This document shows, piece by piece, positions 1-7,463 of a DNA stretch of 13,507 nucleotides (positions are counted from its first letter, which is position 1; each line of letters begins with the position of its first letter). A program made the position numbers and the translations under genes. The notes beneath the pieces were generated by a model, which saw only the letters and a program-made list of their open reading frames with translations, did no database searches and was not told where the DNA came from. The stretch covers positions 11,139-24,645 of the forward strand of contig DOOI01000011.1 in assembly GCA_003512825.1 (NCBI GenBank), written 5' to 3'. The DNA comes from Paracoccaceae bacterium (GTDB lineage: Bacteria > Pseudomonadota > Alphaproteobacteria > Rhodobacterales > Rhodobacteraceae).

Positions 1-314
1 GGCGAGACATCGAAGACCAAGAGCGCCTGCATGCCTATTGGGAAACCCCCGGCGACGTCTCGCCACCGGGCGGCGAAAGCTGGAATGCGGTCTCATCTCG
101 CGTCAACCGCGCCGTTGATCGCCTCCTGCGCGCACATGCTGGCCGTGATGTGATCCTCGTCGCCCATTTTGGCGTGATCCTCACCCAAGTCCAACGCGCA
201 AAGGGCCTGACAGGCTACGAAACCTTCGCCCACAAGATCGACAACCTCTCGCTCACCGAAATTCACGCCCAACCGACGGGCTGGCATCTGGCCCAACTCA
301 ATGTGCTGCCATGA
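1..314 (+). CDS. Histidine phosphatase family protein, C-terminal part (5' end outside window)
   Basis: An open frame enters from the left edge and runs to a TGA at 312-314, giving the last 103 residues. The visible part carries the second half of a phosphoglycerate-mutase-like (histidine phosphatase) fold: a PPGGES motif, an amphipathic helix, then DVILVAHFGVILTQV. The His of VAHFG is the second catalytic histidine of the superfamily, which assists phosphate transfer to the first (RHG) histidine; that first histidine would lie upstream of the window. The family contains broad-specificity phosphatases, alpha-ribazole phosphatase (CobC) and phosphoglycerate mutases, and the substrate cannot be told from this fragment. 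The downstream GST gene starts about 80 bases later on the same strand, so the two may share a transcript. Family assignment is firm, specific function unknown. Confidence 0.85.
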   Translation, partial: RDIEDQERLHAYWETPGDVSPPGGESWNAVSSRVNRAVDRLLRAHAGRDVILVAHFGVILTQVQRAKGLTGYETFAHKIDNLSLTEIHAQPTGWHLAQLNVLP

Positions 315-345
315 CGCTTCTGAACGCGCAAAAGCCATGCTAGGC

Positions 346-388
346 TGTCGCAACGGCCATGCGCCCTCCTGGCGCGACAACAGGAGGA
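346..388 (+). promoter_or_regulatory. Leader hairpin that could mask the ribosome-binding site of the GST gene
   Basis: CCTCCTG at 365-371 is a perfect reverse complement of CAGGAGG at 381-387, which contains the Shine-Dalgarno sequence of the next gene; the loop would be nine bases. Two competing pairings exist: GCGCC 361-365 with GGCGC 371-375, and TGTCGC 346-351 with GCGACA 374-379. Both use bases of the masking hairpin or place its 5' arm in a loop, leaving the Shine-Dalgarno free. The pairings are read directly from the sequence; a regulatory role is inference. Confidence 0.4.
382..387 (+). promoter_or_regulatory. Ribosome-binding site deciding the GST start
   Basis: AGGAGG is a full Shine-Dalgarno match. 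It lies seven bases before GTG at 395 but only one base before the in-frame ATG at 389, so the GTG is the better start. The longer frame opening at 359 would place this site inside the coding region. Confidence 0.75.
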
Positions 389-394
389 ATGCCT

Positions 395-1279
395 GTGACC
401 TATGAATTGATCGTCGGCAACCGCCTCTATTTCAGCTGGTCGCTGGCCGCTTGGCTGATGCTCAACCGCTTCGACACCGGCGCCAAGGTCACCACCACAT
501 ACCTGCGCCCCCAAGAAGAAGGCGGCATCGGACCGCTGCTTGAGGCCCATGCGCCCGCCCGCACGGTGCCCACGCTCTGCACACCCGAAGGCGCCGTTCT
601 GTGCGACAGCATGGCCATCGCCGAAGAACTGGCCACCCGCTTTCCCCATGCAGGCTTCTGGCCCAGCGACCCGCTTGCCCGTGGCACTGCCCGCGCCCTT
701 GCCTGCGAAATGCACGCCAGTTTCCGCAGCCTGCGGTCCGATTGGCCAGTCAACTTGCGTGTGGCGTATGAAGCCCAAACCCCGCCCAGCGCAGTCGCCA
801 GTGAACTTGATCGCCTCGAAACCATCTGGACCCATGCGCGCCACGTCACCCAAAGCCAAACACCATGGCTTTGCGGGCCCTATTCGATTGCCGATGCTAT
901 CTTCGCCCCTATGGCCACCCGTCTCGCCACCTATGGCTTTGACACCCGCCCAACGACCAAAGACTATGTCGCAGCCCATCTCTGCGACCCCGCGCTGCGC
1001 CGTTGGCGCGCGATGGGGCTGGTCAGCGAGCCGCGCATGCCCAAAGTCGAGCGCCCCTTCCCAGAACGCCCTTGGCCCGGCCCCATCCCGCGCAAGGCCC
1101 GCGCCGTGGATGGCACGGATGCACAAAACACGGCCTGCCCCTACTCCGGCAAACCCGTGACCCACTGTCTCGAAATCGACGGACGTCGCTTTGGTTTCTG
1201 CAATGCATTCTGTCGCGGCAAGACCCTCGCCGATCCAGAGGCTTGGCCACAATTCATGGCACTGCTTGATCGCTCGTAA
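395..1279 (+). CDS. Glutathione S-transferase with a C-terminal Cys-rich (YHS/TRASH-like) module
   Basis: A 294-residue protein from GTG 395, chosen because AGGAGG lies seven bases upstream. The N-terminal thioredoxin-like GST domain (about residues 3-80) shows YFSWSLAAWL with candidate catalytic Ser14/Ser16, the cis-proline loop RTVPTL (Pro59) that contacts the glutathione backbone, and DS at 71-72 for the gamma-glutamyl group. An all-helical C-terminal GST domain follows to about residue 215. Beyond it is an extra segment with CPYSGKPV at 248, Cys258, and FCNAFC giving Cys269 and Cys273, followed by LADPEAW; this resembles the end of YHS/TRASH metal-binding domains. GSTs conjugate or reduce substrates with glutathione in the cytoplasm; the substrate here is unknown. 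gshB, which makes glutathione, lies about 2.6 kb away on the other strand. The GST call is firm; the metal-binding module is inferred from Cys spacing. Confidence 0.9.
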   Translation: MTYELIVGNRLYFSWSLAAWLMLNRFDTGAKVTTTYLRPQEEGGIGPLLEAHAPARTVPTLCTPEGAVLCDSMAIAEELATRFPHAGFWPSDPLARGTARALACEMHASFRSLRSDWPVNLRVAYEAQTPPSAVASELDRLETIWTHARHVTQSQTPWLCGPYSIADAIFAPMATRLATYGFDTRPTTKDYVAAHLCDPALRRWRAMGLVSEPRMPKVERPFPERPWPGPIPRKARAVDGTDAQNTACPYSGKPVTHCLEIDGRRFGFCNAFCRGKTLADPEAWPQFMALLDRS

Positions 1280-1303
1280 TCACCCGAAGGCAGGTCGCGC
1301 CAA

Positions 1304-1332
1304 GGGGCCGTGACGGCCCTCCGGGCTATTTT
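1304..1332 (+). terminator. Possible intrinsic terminator after the GST gene
   Basis: GGGGCC and GGCCCT flank a short GTGAC loop (1304-1320), and a second, overlapping hairpin GCCC-TCC-GGGC (1316-1326) is followed directly by TATTTT. The stem next to the T-run is only four to five pairs, so this is a weak candidate. It sits 25 bases after the GST stop codon. Confidence 0.35.
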
Positions 1333-1400
1333 GGAACAAAAATCTCGGCACCCAACAACCACGTTAACATTTCATCAACCAAGCCTGCGGTAGCCTTGTG

Positions 1401-1460
1401 ACAGGCGCTGGCGGGCGCTGGCGGGGGTTGGCAGGCGCTGGCAAGGGCTGGCGGGGGATG
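1401..1460 (+). repeat. Six imperfect 10-bp tandem repeats ending at the yifB start
   Basis: Six consecutive 10-base units fit the pattern gc(g/a)(g/a)gcgctg: acaggcgctg, gcgggcgctg, gcgggggttg, gcaggcgctg, gcaagggctg, gcgggggatg. Every unit ends in TG and the last supplies the ATG at 1458. The G-rich units offer several Shine-Dalgarno-like GGGGG stretches. The yifB frame stays open through the array from GTG 1398, where it would encode a Gly/Arg/Trp-rich extension repeating every ten residues, but family comparison places the protein start after the array. Confidence 0.8.
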
Positions 1461-1466
1461 AAATCA

Positions 1467-2987
1467 ATGGTGACGCGCGCCTATACTGTAGCATTTGAAG
1501 GGGTTTCGGCGCGCCTTGTCGAAGTGCAATGCGCTGTAACTCCCGGTGTGCCCGCGTTTTCCATTGTTGGCCTGCCAGACAAAGCCGTCTCCGAAGCACG
1601 TGACCGGGTGCGCGCGGCGCTGAGCGCTTTGGGGGTGGCCCTTCCCTCAAAGCGCATTACCGTCAACCTCGCGCCAGCTGACCTGCCAAAAGAGGGCAGC
1701 CATTTTGATCTGCCCATTGCGATGGCGCTGTTGGCCGCTGTGGAAATCATGCCCGAAGATGCTTTGGAGGGCGTTGTGGCCTTGGGGGAACTCAGCCTTG
1801 ATGGCGATATCAAACCTGTGGCCGGCGCCCTTCCCGCAGCCCTCGCTGCGGCTGAATCCGGGCGCGGGCTTTTGTGCCCCGCAGGGTCAGGGGCCGAAGC
1901 GGCATGGGTCTCAAACGCCGAAGTCATCGCCCCCTCCTCCCTTGCGCTTGCGCTGCGGCATTTCTCGGGTCAACAGGTGCTGCCCCCCGCCAGCCCCGGT
2001 GAAGTAACCACCCCTCCCGGCGCGCGGTGCTTGCGCGACATCAAGGGGCAAGAAAAGGCAAAGCGCGCGCTCGAGATCGCGGCCGCAGGTCGTCATCACC
2101 TGTTCTTTGTCGGCACGCCGGGCTCGGGAAAATCGATGTTGGCGGCGCGACTTCCAACAATCCTGCCGCCGCTATCGCCGTCAGAAGCCCTTGAAACCTC
2201 GATGATTCATTCCCTGGCCGGGCTGTTGTCATCAGGCGGGATCAGCCGTTTGCGCCCATTTCGCGCGCCCCATCACACCGCGTCAATGGCGGCAATCGTC
2301 GGCGGAGGGCGTGGGGCAAAACCCGGTGAAATCAGCCTGTCACATAACGGGGTCTTGTTTCTCGATGAATTGCCCGAATTTCCCCGCGCCGTGCTCGAAA
2401 CCTTGCGCCAGCCCATCGAAACCGGCGAGGTGATGGTGGCCCGCGCAAACGCGCATGTCACCTACCCCAGCCGCTTCTTGTTGATTGCTGCGGCAAACCC
2501 TTGTCGGTGCGGTTATTTTTCTGATCCGTCTCGTGCCTGCACACGCGCCCCCGTTTGTGGCGACGATTACCTTGGCAAGATAAGCGGCCCATTGATGGAT
2601 CGGTTTGATTTGCGGGTCGATGTGCCACCTGTCGCCTATCGCGACCTCGATTTGCCCGCCTCTGGTCCCAGTTCCGCAGAAGTCGCCGCGCGGGTCATGC
2701 AGGCACGTGCGCGGCAAGCGGCGCGTGCGGCCACATCCGGCAGCGGCGCAATGCTGAACGCGGATCTTGAGGGGGCCGCCCTGGAGCAATTTGCAGCCCC
2801 CGACCCCGAAGGACGCGACTTGCTCTCCCGCGTCGCAGATCGATTTGGACTATCCGCGCGGGGCTATCACCGCATCTTGCGGGTCGCGCGCACGATTGCA
2901 GATCTGGAAGGCTGCGATCAGGTGGCGCGCCACCATATTGCAGAAGCAGCAGGATTTCGGATCGGGGCGCTCAGGGAGCGGGCCTGA
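1467..2987 (+). CDS. yifB: YifB/ComM family Mg-chelatase-like AAA+ ATPase
   Basis: A 506-residue cytoplasmic ATPase. I chose ATG 1467 because members of the family typically begin with a sequence like MVTRAYTVAFEG; ATG 1458 is an alternative, and GGGGG at 1453-1457 serves 1467 with good spacing. Residues 1-190 form the ChlI/Lon-protease-like N-terminal domain (AFSIVGLPDKAVSEARDRVR). The AAA+ core has Walker A GTPGSGKS at 216-223 and Walker B VLFLDE at 296-301. A Cys-containing insert (NPCRCGYF through CTRAPVC) precedes SGPLMDRFDLRVDV, and a Mg_chelatase_C domain (LSARGYHRILRVARTIADL) ends the protein. ComM orthologues act as branch-migration helicases in natural transformation; the role outside competent species is less clear. 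Despite the name, the family does not make chlorophyll. The stop codon overlaps the end of the opposing hydrolase gene by 17 bases. Confidence 0.95.
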   Translation: MVTRAYTVAFEGVSARLVEVQCAVTPGVPAFSIVGLPDKAVSEARDRVRAALSALGVALPSKRITVNLAPADLPKEGSHFDLPIAMALLAAVEIMPEDALEGVVALGELSLDGDIKPVAGALPAALAAAESGRGLLCPAGSGAEAAWVSNAEVIAPSSLALALRHFSGQQVLPPASPGEVTTPPGARCLRDIKGQEKAKRALEIAAAGRHHLFFVGTPGSGKSMLAARLPTILPPLSPSEALETSMIHSLAGLLSSGGISRLRPFRAPHHTASMAAIVGGGRGAKPGEISLSHNGVLFLDELPEFPRAVLETLRQPIETGEVMVARANAHVTYPSRFLLIAAANPCRCGYFSDPSRACTRAPVCGDDYLGKISGPLMDRFDLRVDVPPVAYRDLDLPASGPSSAEVAARVMQARARQAARAATSGSGAMLNADLEGAALEQFAAPDPEGRDLLSRVADRFGLSARGYHRILRVARTIADLEGCDQVARHHIAEAAGFRIGALRERA

Positions 2988-3873
2988 GCCGCGACGCCAA
3001 CCTATCGAGGGTCCGGCGGGCCTCTGGCAAATACCGCGCAAAAAATGGCCATGCATGCGGCAAGTCACCCGCTCGCTCAAGGGTGACACAACCACCCAGC
3101 GCGCGCATCTGCGCGACAGCGGCAAGGGTGTCGTCACGCATGATCTCGGTCTCAGCCACAAAAAAATGCACCGGCGTCACCCCCGGAAACACCGCAAACC
3201 GTGGCGAAATTCGCGGATTTGAAGGGTCAGCACCATCCAAGTATAGCTGGGCCAACTCGTCCGAACGTGCGGCGGGAAAAACTTGCTCGCTCCGGGCATT
3301 GGTCCGAATCGAAAGAGCCGTAAAACGCAAGTCTGTGACCGGAGAAAACACAAAACTCTGGCTGGGCATCGCAGCGCCCTGCTCTGCAAGCTCTGCCAAA
3401 AGCGCCAACACCAAGCCGCCGCCTGCGCTATCACCACCAAGAAAGACAGGTCGGCCTTCCGCAGCAACAGCCTCCCATGCCGCCCTCAAATCCTCAAGTG
3501 CCGCCGGAAATGGATGCTCCGGAGCAAGGCGATAATCCGGCAAATAGACCGGATACCCCGTGCGGCGCGCGATCTCCGCAGCCATCCCGGCATGCGTGCG
3601 CGCGGATCCAAAAACAAAGCCGCCGCCATGGACATAGAGCACAACCGGACCATCCGACGCCCCCTCCCGAGCGGCCCGCAACAGGTCCACTTCCAAGGCC
3701 GAGACCCCGCCAAGATCACAAGGCGTCACCGTGACCTGCCGACTGGGCCCAAAGAATATCCGTGTCTTGCGCGCAAAACTGGCGCGAACCTCCTCAGGCC
3801 CAGCAACTCGCGACAAATGGCGCTTTTCCACTGCGCGAAGTCCAAAGGCCAAAAGAGGCCGCATCAGACTCAT
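2971..3873 (-). CDS. Alpha/beta hydrolase, hormone-sensitive-lipase (family IV esterase) type
   Basis: A 300-residue cytoplasmic esterase-like protein. It shows the oxyanion-hole motif HGGG at 82-85, [15 protein letters not shown] at 114-128, the nucleophile elbow GDSAG with Ser149, and a candidate catalytic histidine at 273 in LPHAWPFF. The position that carries the catalytic Asp in relatives such as E. coli Aes (a D-P-L motif) reads AETEIMRDD here, so Glu243 is the probable acid. Members hydrolyse short- or medium-chain acyl esters; the substrate is unknown. The ATG overlaps the gshB stop as ATGA (3870-3873), implying translational coupling as last gene of the rsmI-yraN-gshB operon. Its stop lies inside the yifB coding end, so no separate terminator fits between the two convergent genes. 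Confidence 0.9.
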   Translation of the reverse strand: MSLMRPLLAFGLRAVEKRHLSRVAGPEEVRASFARKTRIFFGPSRQVTVTPCDLGGVSALEVDLLRAAREGASDGPVVLYVHGGGFVFGSARTHAGMAAEIARRTGYPVYLPDYRLAPEHPFPAALEDLRAAWEAVAAEGRPVFLGGDSAGGGLVLALLAELAEQGAAMPSQSFVFSPVTDLRFTALSIRTNARSEQVFPAARSDELAQLYLDGADPSNPRISPRFAVFPGVTPVHFFVAETEIMRDDTLAAVAQMRALGGCVTLERAGDLPHAWPFFARYLPEARRTLDRLASRLRPAP

Positions 3874-4805
3874 GCGCGCTTGGCCTCGATTACTTCCCAG
3901 ATCCGCGCCGCGGTATTGGTGCCATCAAAGCGCTCCAACTCCTGAATTCCGGTCGGGGATGTCACATTGATTTCGGTCAGCCACTCGCCAATCACGTCAA
4001 TTCCAACAAAAACCTGCCCTTTTTCCCGCAAAACCGGCCCGATCCGCGCACAAATCTCCAGATCACGCGCGCTCAATCCAACCTTCTCGGGTCGCCCCCC
4101 CACATGCATATTCGAGCGCGTCTCCCCGGCCTGAGGCACTCTGTTGATCGCCCCGACAGGCACACCATCCACCAAGATCACCCGCTTGTCGCCCTGCGCC
4201 ACCGCAGGCAAGAACTTCTGCACAATCAATGGCTCGCGCGAGAACCCGGTAAATAGCTCAAAGAGCGACGACAGGTTGCGGTCCTCTGGCGTCAGCCGAA
4301 ACACCCCCGCACCGCCATTGCCATAAAGCGGCTTGAGAATGATATCGCCATGGCGCTCGCGAAAGGCCTTGATCGTCGTCAAGTCCCGCGCAATCGCCGT
4401 GGGCGGCGTGAGGTCCGGAAAATCCAGCACCAACAGCTTTTCCGGAAAATTCCGCACCCAGAAGGGATCGTTGACAACCAAGGTCTTGGGTTGAAGCCGT
4501 TGCAGCAAATGCGTGGTGGTGATGTAGAACATATCAAAGGGCGGATCTTGGCGCAGCCATACCACGTCAAATTCGGCCAGATCGACTTCCGTCTCTGCGC
4601 CCAGTGTATAATGCGCGCCCTCTACCCGCTGCACCTGTAGCGGCCAGCCGCGCGCAATCACCCGTCCTTCAACATAGGCCAAGCGCTCTGGCGTGTAATA
4701 AAACAACTCATGCCCGCGCGCCTGCGCTTCCAGCGCAATCCGAAATGTGGAATCGGCGTTGATATTGATTGGCCCGATCGGGTCCATCTGGATCGCAACT
4801 TTCAT
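3870..4805 (-). CDS. gshB: Glutathione synthetase
   Basis: A 311-residue ATP-grasp enzyme that joins gamma-glutamylcysteine and glycine using ATP, the second step of glutathione synthesis. The start is the ATG at 4805 ([20 protein letters not shown], the typical family opening), with AGGAG about ten bases upstream; the frame is open 14 codons further but that stretch looks non-coding. The N-terminal substrate domain is followed by [13 protein letters not shown] at 112-124, the ATP-grasp loop [15 protein letters not shown] at 156-170, [10 protein letters not shown] at 205-214, and the metal- and product-binding segment ending [14 protein letters not shown] at 277-290. Length and motifs match bacterial GshB. 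It lies 60 bases after yraN and overlaps the hydrolase by four bases. The product feeds glutathione-dependent enzymes such as the GST at 395-1279. Confidence 0.97.
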   Translation of the reverse strand: MKVAIQMDPIGPININADSTFRIALEAQARGHELFYYTPERLAYVEGRVIARGWPLQVQRVEGAHYTLGAETEVDLAEFDVVWLRQDPPFDMFYITTTHLLQRLQPKTLVVNDPFWVRNFPEKLLVLDFPDLTPPTAIARDLTTIKAFRERHGDIILKPLYGNGGAGVFRLTPEDRNLSSLFELFTGFSREPLIVQKFLPAVAQGDKRVILVDGVPVGAINRVPQAGETRSNMHVGGRPEKVGLSARDLEICARIGPVLREKGQVFVGIDVIGEWLTEINVTSPTGIQELERFDGTNTAARIWEVIEAKRA

Positions 4806-4865
4806 CGGCGGCTCGCTCCTGTGACGTCTGCACCTTACATGGCGCAAGCCTCCGCGCGTGGCAAA

Positions 4866-5279
4866 TCAGAATTCGCCAAAAGCATTCTCCAAGACCTGCA
4901 TTTCACCGCGCCCATTCACCATGGCCAGATCAAATCGCATCGGCGTTAACGCCCCGTCTGGCTCACCGCCCACATATTCTTGTGCGGCCAAAACGATCCG
5001 ACGCATTTGCGATGGCATTAAAGAGGCTGCTGCGCGCTCGAAATTCGCAGCCGCTTTCACCTCTACAAAATAAAGTCCGTCCCCACCTTGCATCACCAGA
5101 TCGATTTCGCCGCTTTCGCCCCGCCACCGTCGGGCGCGCAGGGTGGCGCCGCCGCGCCTATATGCCCGCTCGACGGTTTCTTCGGCGGCTTTGCCTGCCA
5201 ACATGGCCGCGCGCCCCCGATGCTGGCGCTCTGCCCGCACGCGCGCCCCGCCTTTTCCCTCACATAGCGCCATGGTCAT
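4866..5279 (-). CDS. yraN: YraN family (UPF0102) endonuclease-like protein
   Basis: A 137-residue protein with the UPF0102 domain, a restriction-endonuclease-like fold. The visible core is AGKAAEETVERAYRRGG (Glu34), then GEIDLV with Asp60 and FVEVKA with Glu73 and Lys75, the D...ExK arrangement of metal-dependent nucleases, and RFD at 115-117. The family is widespread but its biochemical role is not settled; a DNA-processing role is usually proposed. I took ATG 5279, with GGGAG about ten bases upstream; ATG 5273 is a close alternative. The gene follows rsmI by 42 bases and precedes gshB by 60, consistent with one transcript. The adjacency of rsmI (yraL), an LpoA-like gene (yraM) and yraN mirrors the well-known E. 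coli yra cluster. Confidence 0.92.
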   Translation of the reverse strand: MTMALCEGKGGARVRAERQHRGRAAMLAGKAAEETVERAYRRGGATLRARRWRGESGEIDLVMQGGDGLYFVEVKAAANFERAAASLMPSQMRRIVLAAQEYVGGEPDGALTPMRFDLAMVNGRGEMQVLENAFGEF

Positions 5280-5321
5280 TTGTCTGCGTCTCCCGCGAAT
5301 GTTCTGGGACCAAATGCTGTC

Positions 5322-6179
5322 TCATGCCTCGCCGCTTAATTTCACCGCCATCTGATACACTTGCCGCCGAGGCAGCCCGGTTTCTGCGGTGATAAAATCT
5401 ACAGCATCACGCACGCTCATTGTCTGCATCTGTTCCCTCAGTCTTTCTTCTGGCACAGATTCTCTAATTTTTTCCGAACGCCGCTCGATCAAAACCACAA
5501 TTTCCCCTTTGGGCGGGGTCTCTCGGGCGCTCAGAGCGATCTCGGACAGCTTTCCGCGTCGAACTTCCTCAAATTTCTTGGTTAATTCTCGCGCCAAAGC
5601 CCCTTCACGGTCTCCTAGAATGTCCGCGGCATCTTCCAGCATCGCCGCCACACGCTGAGGAGATTCGTAAAATACCAAAGTCCCCGGCACTGCGCTCACT
5701 TCTTCCAAGGCGCGCCGCCTTGCCGTCTTTGTCGATGGCAAAAACCCCGCAAAGAAAAACCGATCCGTCGGCAACCCTGCCAATGTAAGCGCTGTAATGA
5801 CAGCCGACGCTCCTGGCGCAGAGGTAAGCGCAAACCCCTCCTCTCGTGCCGCCCGTGCCAGATCAAACCCCGGGTCCGAAATCATGGGCGTGCCCGCTTC
5901 GGACGCATACACAACGGATTTTCCGTCGGCCAAAGCCGCCATCAGCCGCGGCCGCATCTGCCCGCCATTGTGTTCATGATAGGAATACATCGGCCGATCA
6001 CCAAAAGGCACGCCGTGAATTTCCATCAGCCGTCGCAGGCTTCGCGTGTCTTCTGCCACCAAGACATCTGCCGCCGCCAAGATGTCGAGCGCCCGCAATG
6101 TGATGTCGCGCGCTGTGCCAATTGGCGTTGCAATAAGGTAGAGACCTGCCGCAAGCGGCTTTGAATTTGGATTCGGCAC
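5322..6179 (-). CDS. rsmI: 16S rRNA (cytidine-1402-2'-O)-methyltransferase
   Basis: A 285-residue SAM-dependent methyltransferase of the tetrapyrrole-methylase fold that 2'-O-methylates C1402 of 16S rRNA in the decoding centre. Family landmarks are YLIATPIGTARDITLRALD at 14-32, ADVLVAEDTR at 37-46, SEAGTPMISDPG at 93-104 (many relatives have SDAGTP), GASAVITALTLAGLPTDRFFF at 123-143, and FYESPQRV at 170-177, with a C-terminal HTH-like tail ending GLPRRQVYQMAVKLSGEA. The start is GTG 6179, with GGAGG nine bases upstream. It heads the leftward operon rsmI-yraN-gshB-hydrolase and is divergent from the LpoA-like gene across 96 bases. Confidence 0.96.
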   Translation of the reverse strand: MPNPNSKPLAAGLYLIATPIGTARDITLRALDILAAADVLVAEDTRSLRRLMEIHGVPFGDRPMYSYHEHNGGQMRPRLMAALADGKSVVYASEAGTPMISDPGFDLARAAREEGFALTSAPGASAVITALTLAGLPTDRFFFAGFLPSTKTARRRALEEVSAVPGTLVFYESPQRVAAMLEDAADILGDREGALARELTKKFEEVRRGKLSEIALSARETPPKGEIVVLIERRSEKIRESVPEERLREQMQTMSVRDAVDFITAETGLPRRQVYQMAVKLSGEA

Positions 6180-6275
6180 TGGACCCGCCCTCCGTGGCGT
6201 TTATTATCCCCGCAACTTCTGGGAAACTGCCCCGGAGCGTTGACCCCCAGTGCGTCCCTAAGGGAGTGTGTCGCC
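6180..6275. promoter_or_regulatory. Divergent promoter region between rsmI and the LpoA-like gene
   Basis: These 96 bases separate two divergent start codons and so must hold both promoters. On the minus strand GATAAT (plus-strand 6203-6208) is a five-of-six match to a -10 box placed about 24 bases before the rsmI GTG, but no good -35 lies at the right distance. On the plus strand TTGACC at 6240-6245 resembles a -35 without a convincing -10. Shine-Dalgarno sequences are GGAGG for rsmI and AGGGAG (6261-6266) for the lipoprotein gene. Confidence 0.4.
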
Positions 6276-7463
6276 ATGTTTGCTGTTTTGTCCCGTCCCC
6301 GCAAGCTGATAGCCCGAGTTTCGGTGCTGTTCTCAATGTTTTGGCTGGCCGCCTGCGATCCGATCGCCATGAACGGCTCGGCGTCAACGGGTGGGCCTTC
6401 AATAGATCCCGGCGCACCTGTGGCTGTGGCGCTTCTGGTTCCATGGGGGGGCGGCAATGCAGGCGATGATGCGTTGTCTGATAGTCTGGAAAAAGCCGCA
6501 CGGCTCTCAGTCAGCGATCTGGAGGGTGTCAAGATTGATCTGCGGGTTTATGGCACCGGCGGAAATCCGGCGCGCGCGCAGGAATCTGCGCTGCAAGCCG
6601 TGGCGGACGGGGCCAAGATCATCCTCGGCCCGGTTTACGCCGAAAGCGCCAATGCCGTCGCAGTCGCGGTGGCCAACAAGGGCGTGAATGTACTGTCATT
6701 CTCCAACAACACCACGATCGCCGGGGGCAACCTGTTTGTCTTGGGCAACACTTTCGAAAACACCGCCACCCGGCTGGTCAGCTTTGCCACACGGCAGGGA
6801 AAACGCAAAATCGTGATTGCCCATGATCAAAACATTCCCGGCCAACTGGGTGCACAGGCCATCGTGCAAGCGGCTTCGGTCAGCGGGGCCACCATTGTTG
6901 CCTCCATTGGCTATGAGTTGAGCCAGCAAGGCGTGTTTGGCGCTGTGCCCGCGATCAAGGAGCAAACCGGGAATGGCGGTGCCGATGCACTGTTCCTGAC
7001 CGCCAATACCGCAGGCGCCTTGCCTATTCTGGCGCAACTTCTGCCGGAACAAGGCGTGTCATCCCCGACTACGCAATTCATTGGCCTGACCCGTTGGGAC
7101 GTCCCCGTGCAAGCGCTTGATATGCCCGGTCTGCAAGGAGGCTGGTTCGCCCTGCCCGATCCCGCGGTCGCTGCGGCGTTCTCGTCCCGCTACCAAGCCG
7201 CCTATGGCGCCGCCCCCCACGCGATCGGCGGGCTGGCCTATGACGGCATCGCCGCAATTGGTGCCTTGGTCAAACAAGGCAAAAGCGACGCGCTCACAAG
7301 CGCTGCCCTGACCCAGGGCGCAGGTTTTCAAGGCACAGGCGGCGTTTTCCGCCTGCTGCCCAACGGCACTAATCAACGTGGCCTCGCCGTGGCCACGATC
7401 CGCGACAAACAGGTGGTTGTGATTGACCCTGCTCCCAAATTCTTCGGCGGTGCCGGCTTCTGA
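6276..7463 (+). CDS. LpoA-like penicillin-binding-protein activator lipoprotein
   Basis: A 395-residue predicted outer-membrane or periplasmic lipoprotein. ATG 6276 has AGGGAG nine bases upstream; an upstream TTG in frame would disrupt the signal peptide. Residues 1-27 are a lipoprotein signal: RPRK, a hydrophobic stretch, then lipobox LAAC with Cys27 as the lipidated residue. After a short linker a type I periplasmic-binding-protein fold follows (VAVALLVPWGG, then ADGAKIILGPVYAES, VLSFSNN, and IGGLAYDGIAAIGALV). E. coli LpoA activates PBP1a and has an N-terminal TPR domain before this fold; here only the binding-protein-like domain is present, as is usual for alphaproteobacterial members. 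Activation of a peptidoglycan synthase is therefore inferred from homology. Its position beside rsmI and yraN supports the yraM/lpoA identity. The end overlaps the likely glnD start. Confidence 0.85.
   Translation: MFAVLSRPRKLIARVSVLFSMFWLAACDPIAMNGSASTGGPSIDPGAPVAVALLVPWGGGNAGDDALSDSLEKAARLSVSDLEGVKIDLRVYGTGGNPARAQESALQAVADGAKIILGPVYAESANAVAVAVANKGVNVLSFSNNTTIAGGNLFVLGNTFENTATRLVSFATRQGKRKIVIAHDQNIPGQLGAQAIVQAASVSGATIVASIGYELSQQGVFGAVPAIKEQTGNGGADALFLTANTAGALPILAQLLPEQGVSSPTTQFIGLTRWDVPVQALDMPGLQGGWFALPDPAVAAAFSSRYQAAYGAAPHAIGGLAYDGIAAIGALVKQGKSDALTSAALTQGAGFQGTGGVFRLLPNGTNQRGLAVATIRDKQVVVIDPAPKFFGGAGF

Noticed and set aside
359..394. ATG 359 or ATG 389 as the GST start
   Set aside because: The AGGAGG site at 382-387 is correctly spaced only for GTG 395; it is one base from ATG 389 and lies downstream of ATG 359.
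263..1252. Long minus-strand open frame of 329 codons across the GST gene
   Set aside because: It mirrors a gene with clear GST motifs, starts without a credible ribosome-binding site, and its product is low-complexity Gly/Ala/Arg-rich as expected of antisense frames in GC-rich DNA.
4806..4847. Upstream extension of gshB by 14 codons
   Set aside because: The family start [11 protein letters not shown] fits ATG 4805 with AGGAG upstream; the extension is Arg/His-rich and unlike GshB proteins.
6255..6265. TCCCT-A-AGGGA palindrome overlapping the ribosome-binding site of the LpoA-like gene
   Set aside because: With a single-base centre it cannot form a stable hairpin; only about three pairs could close, so masking is unlikely.
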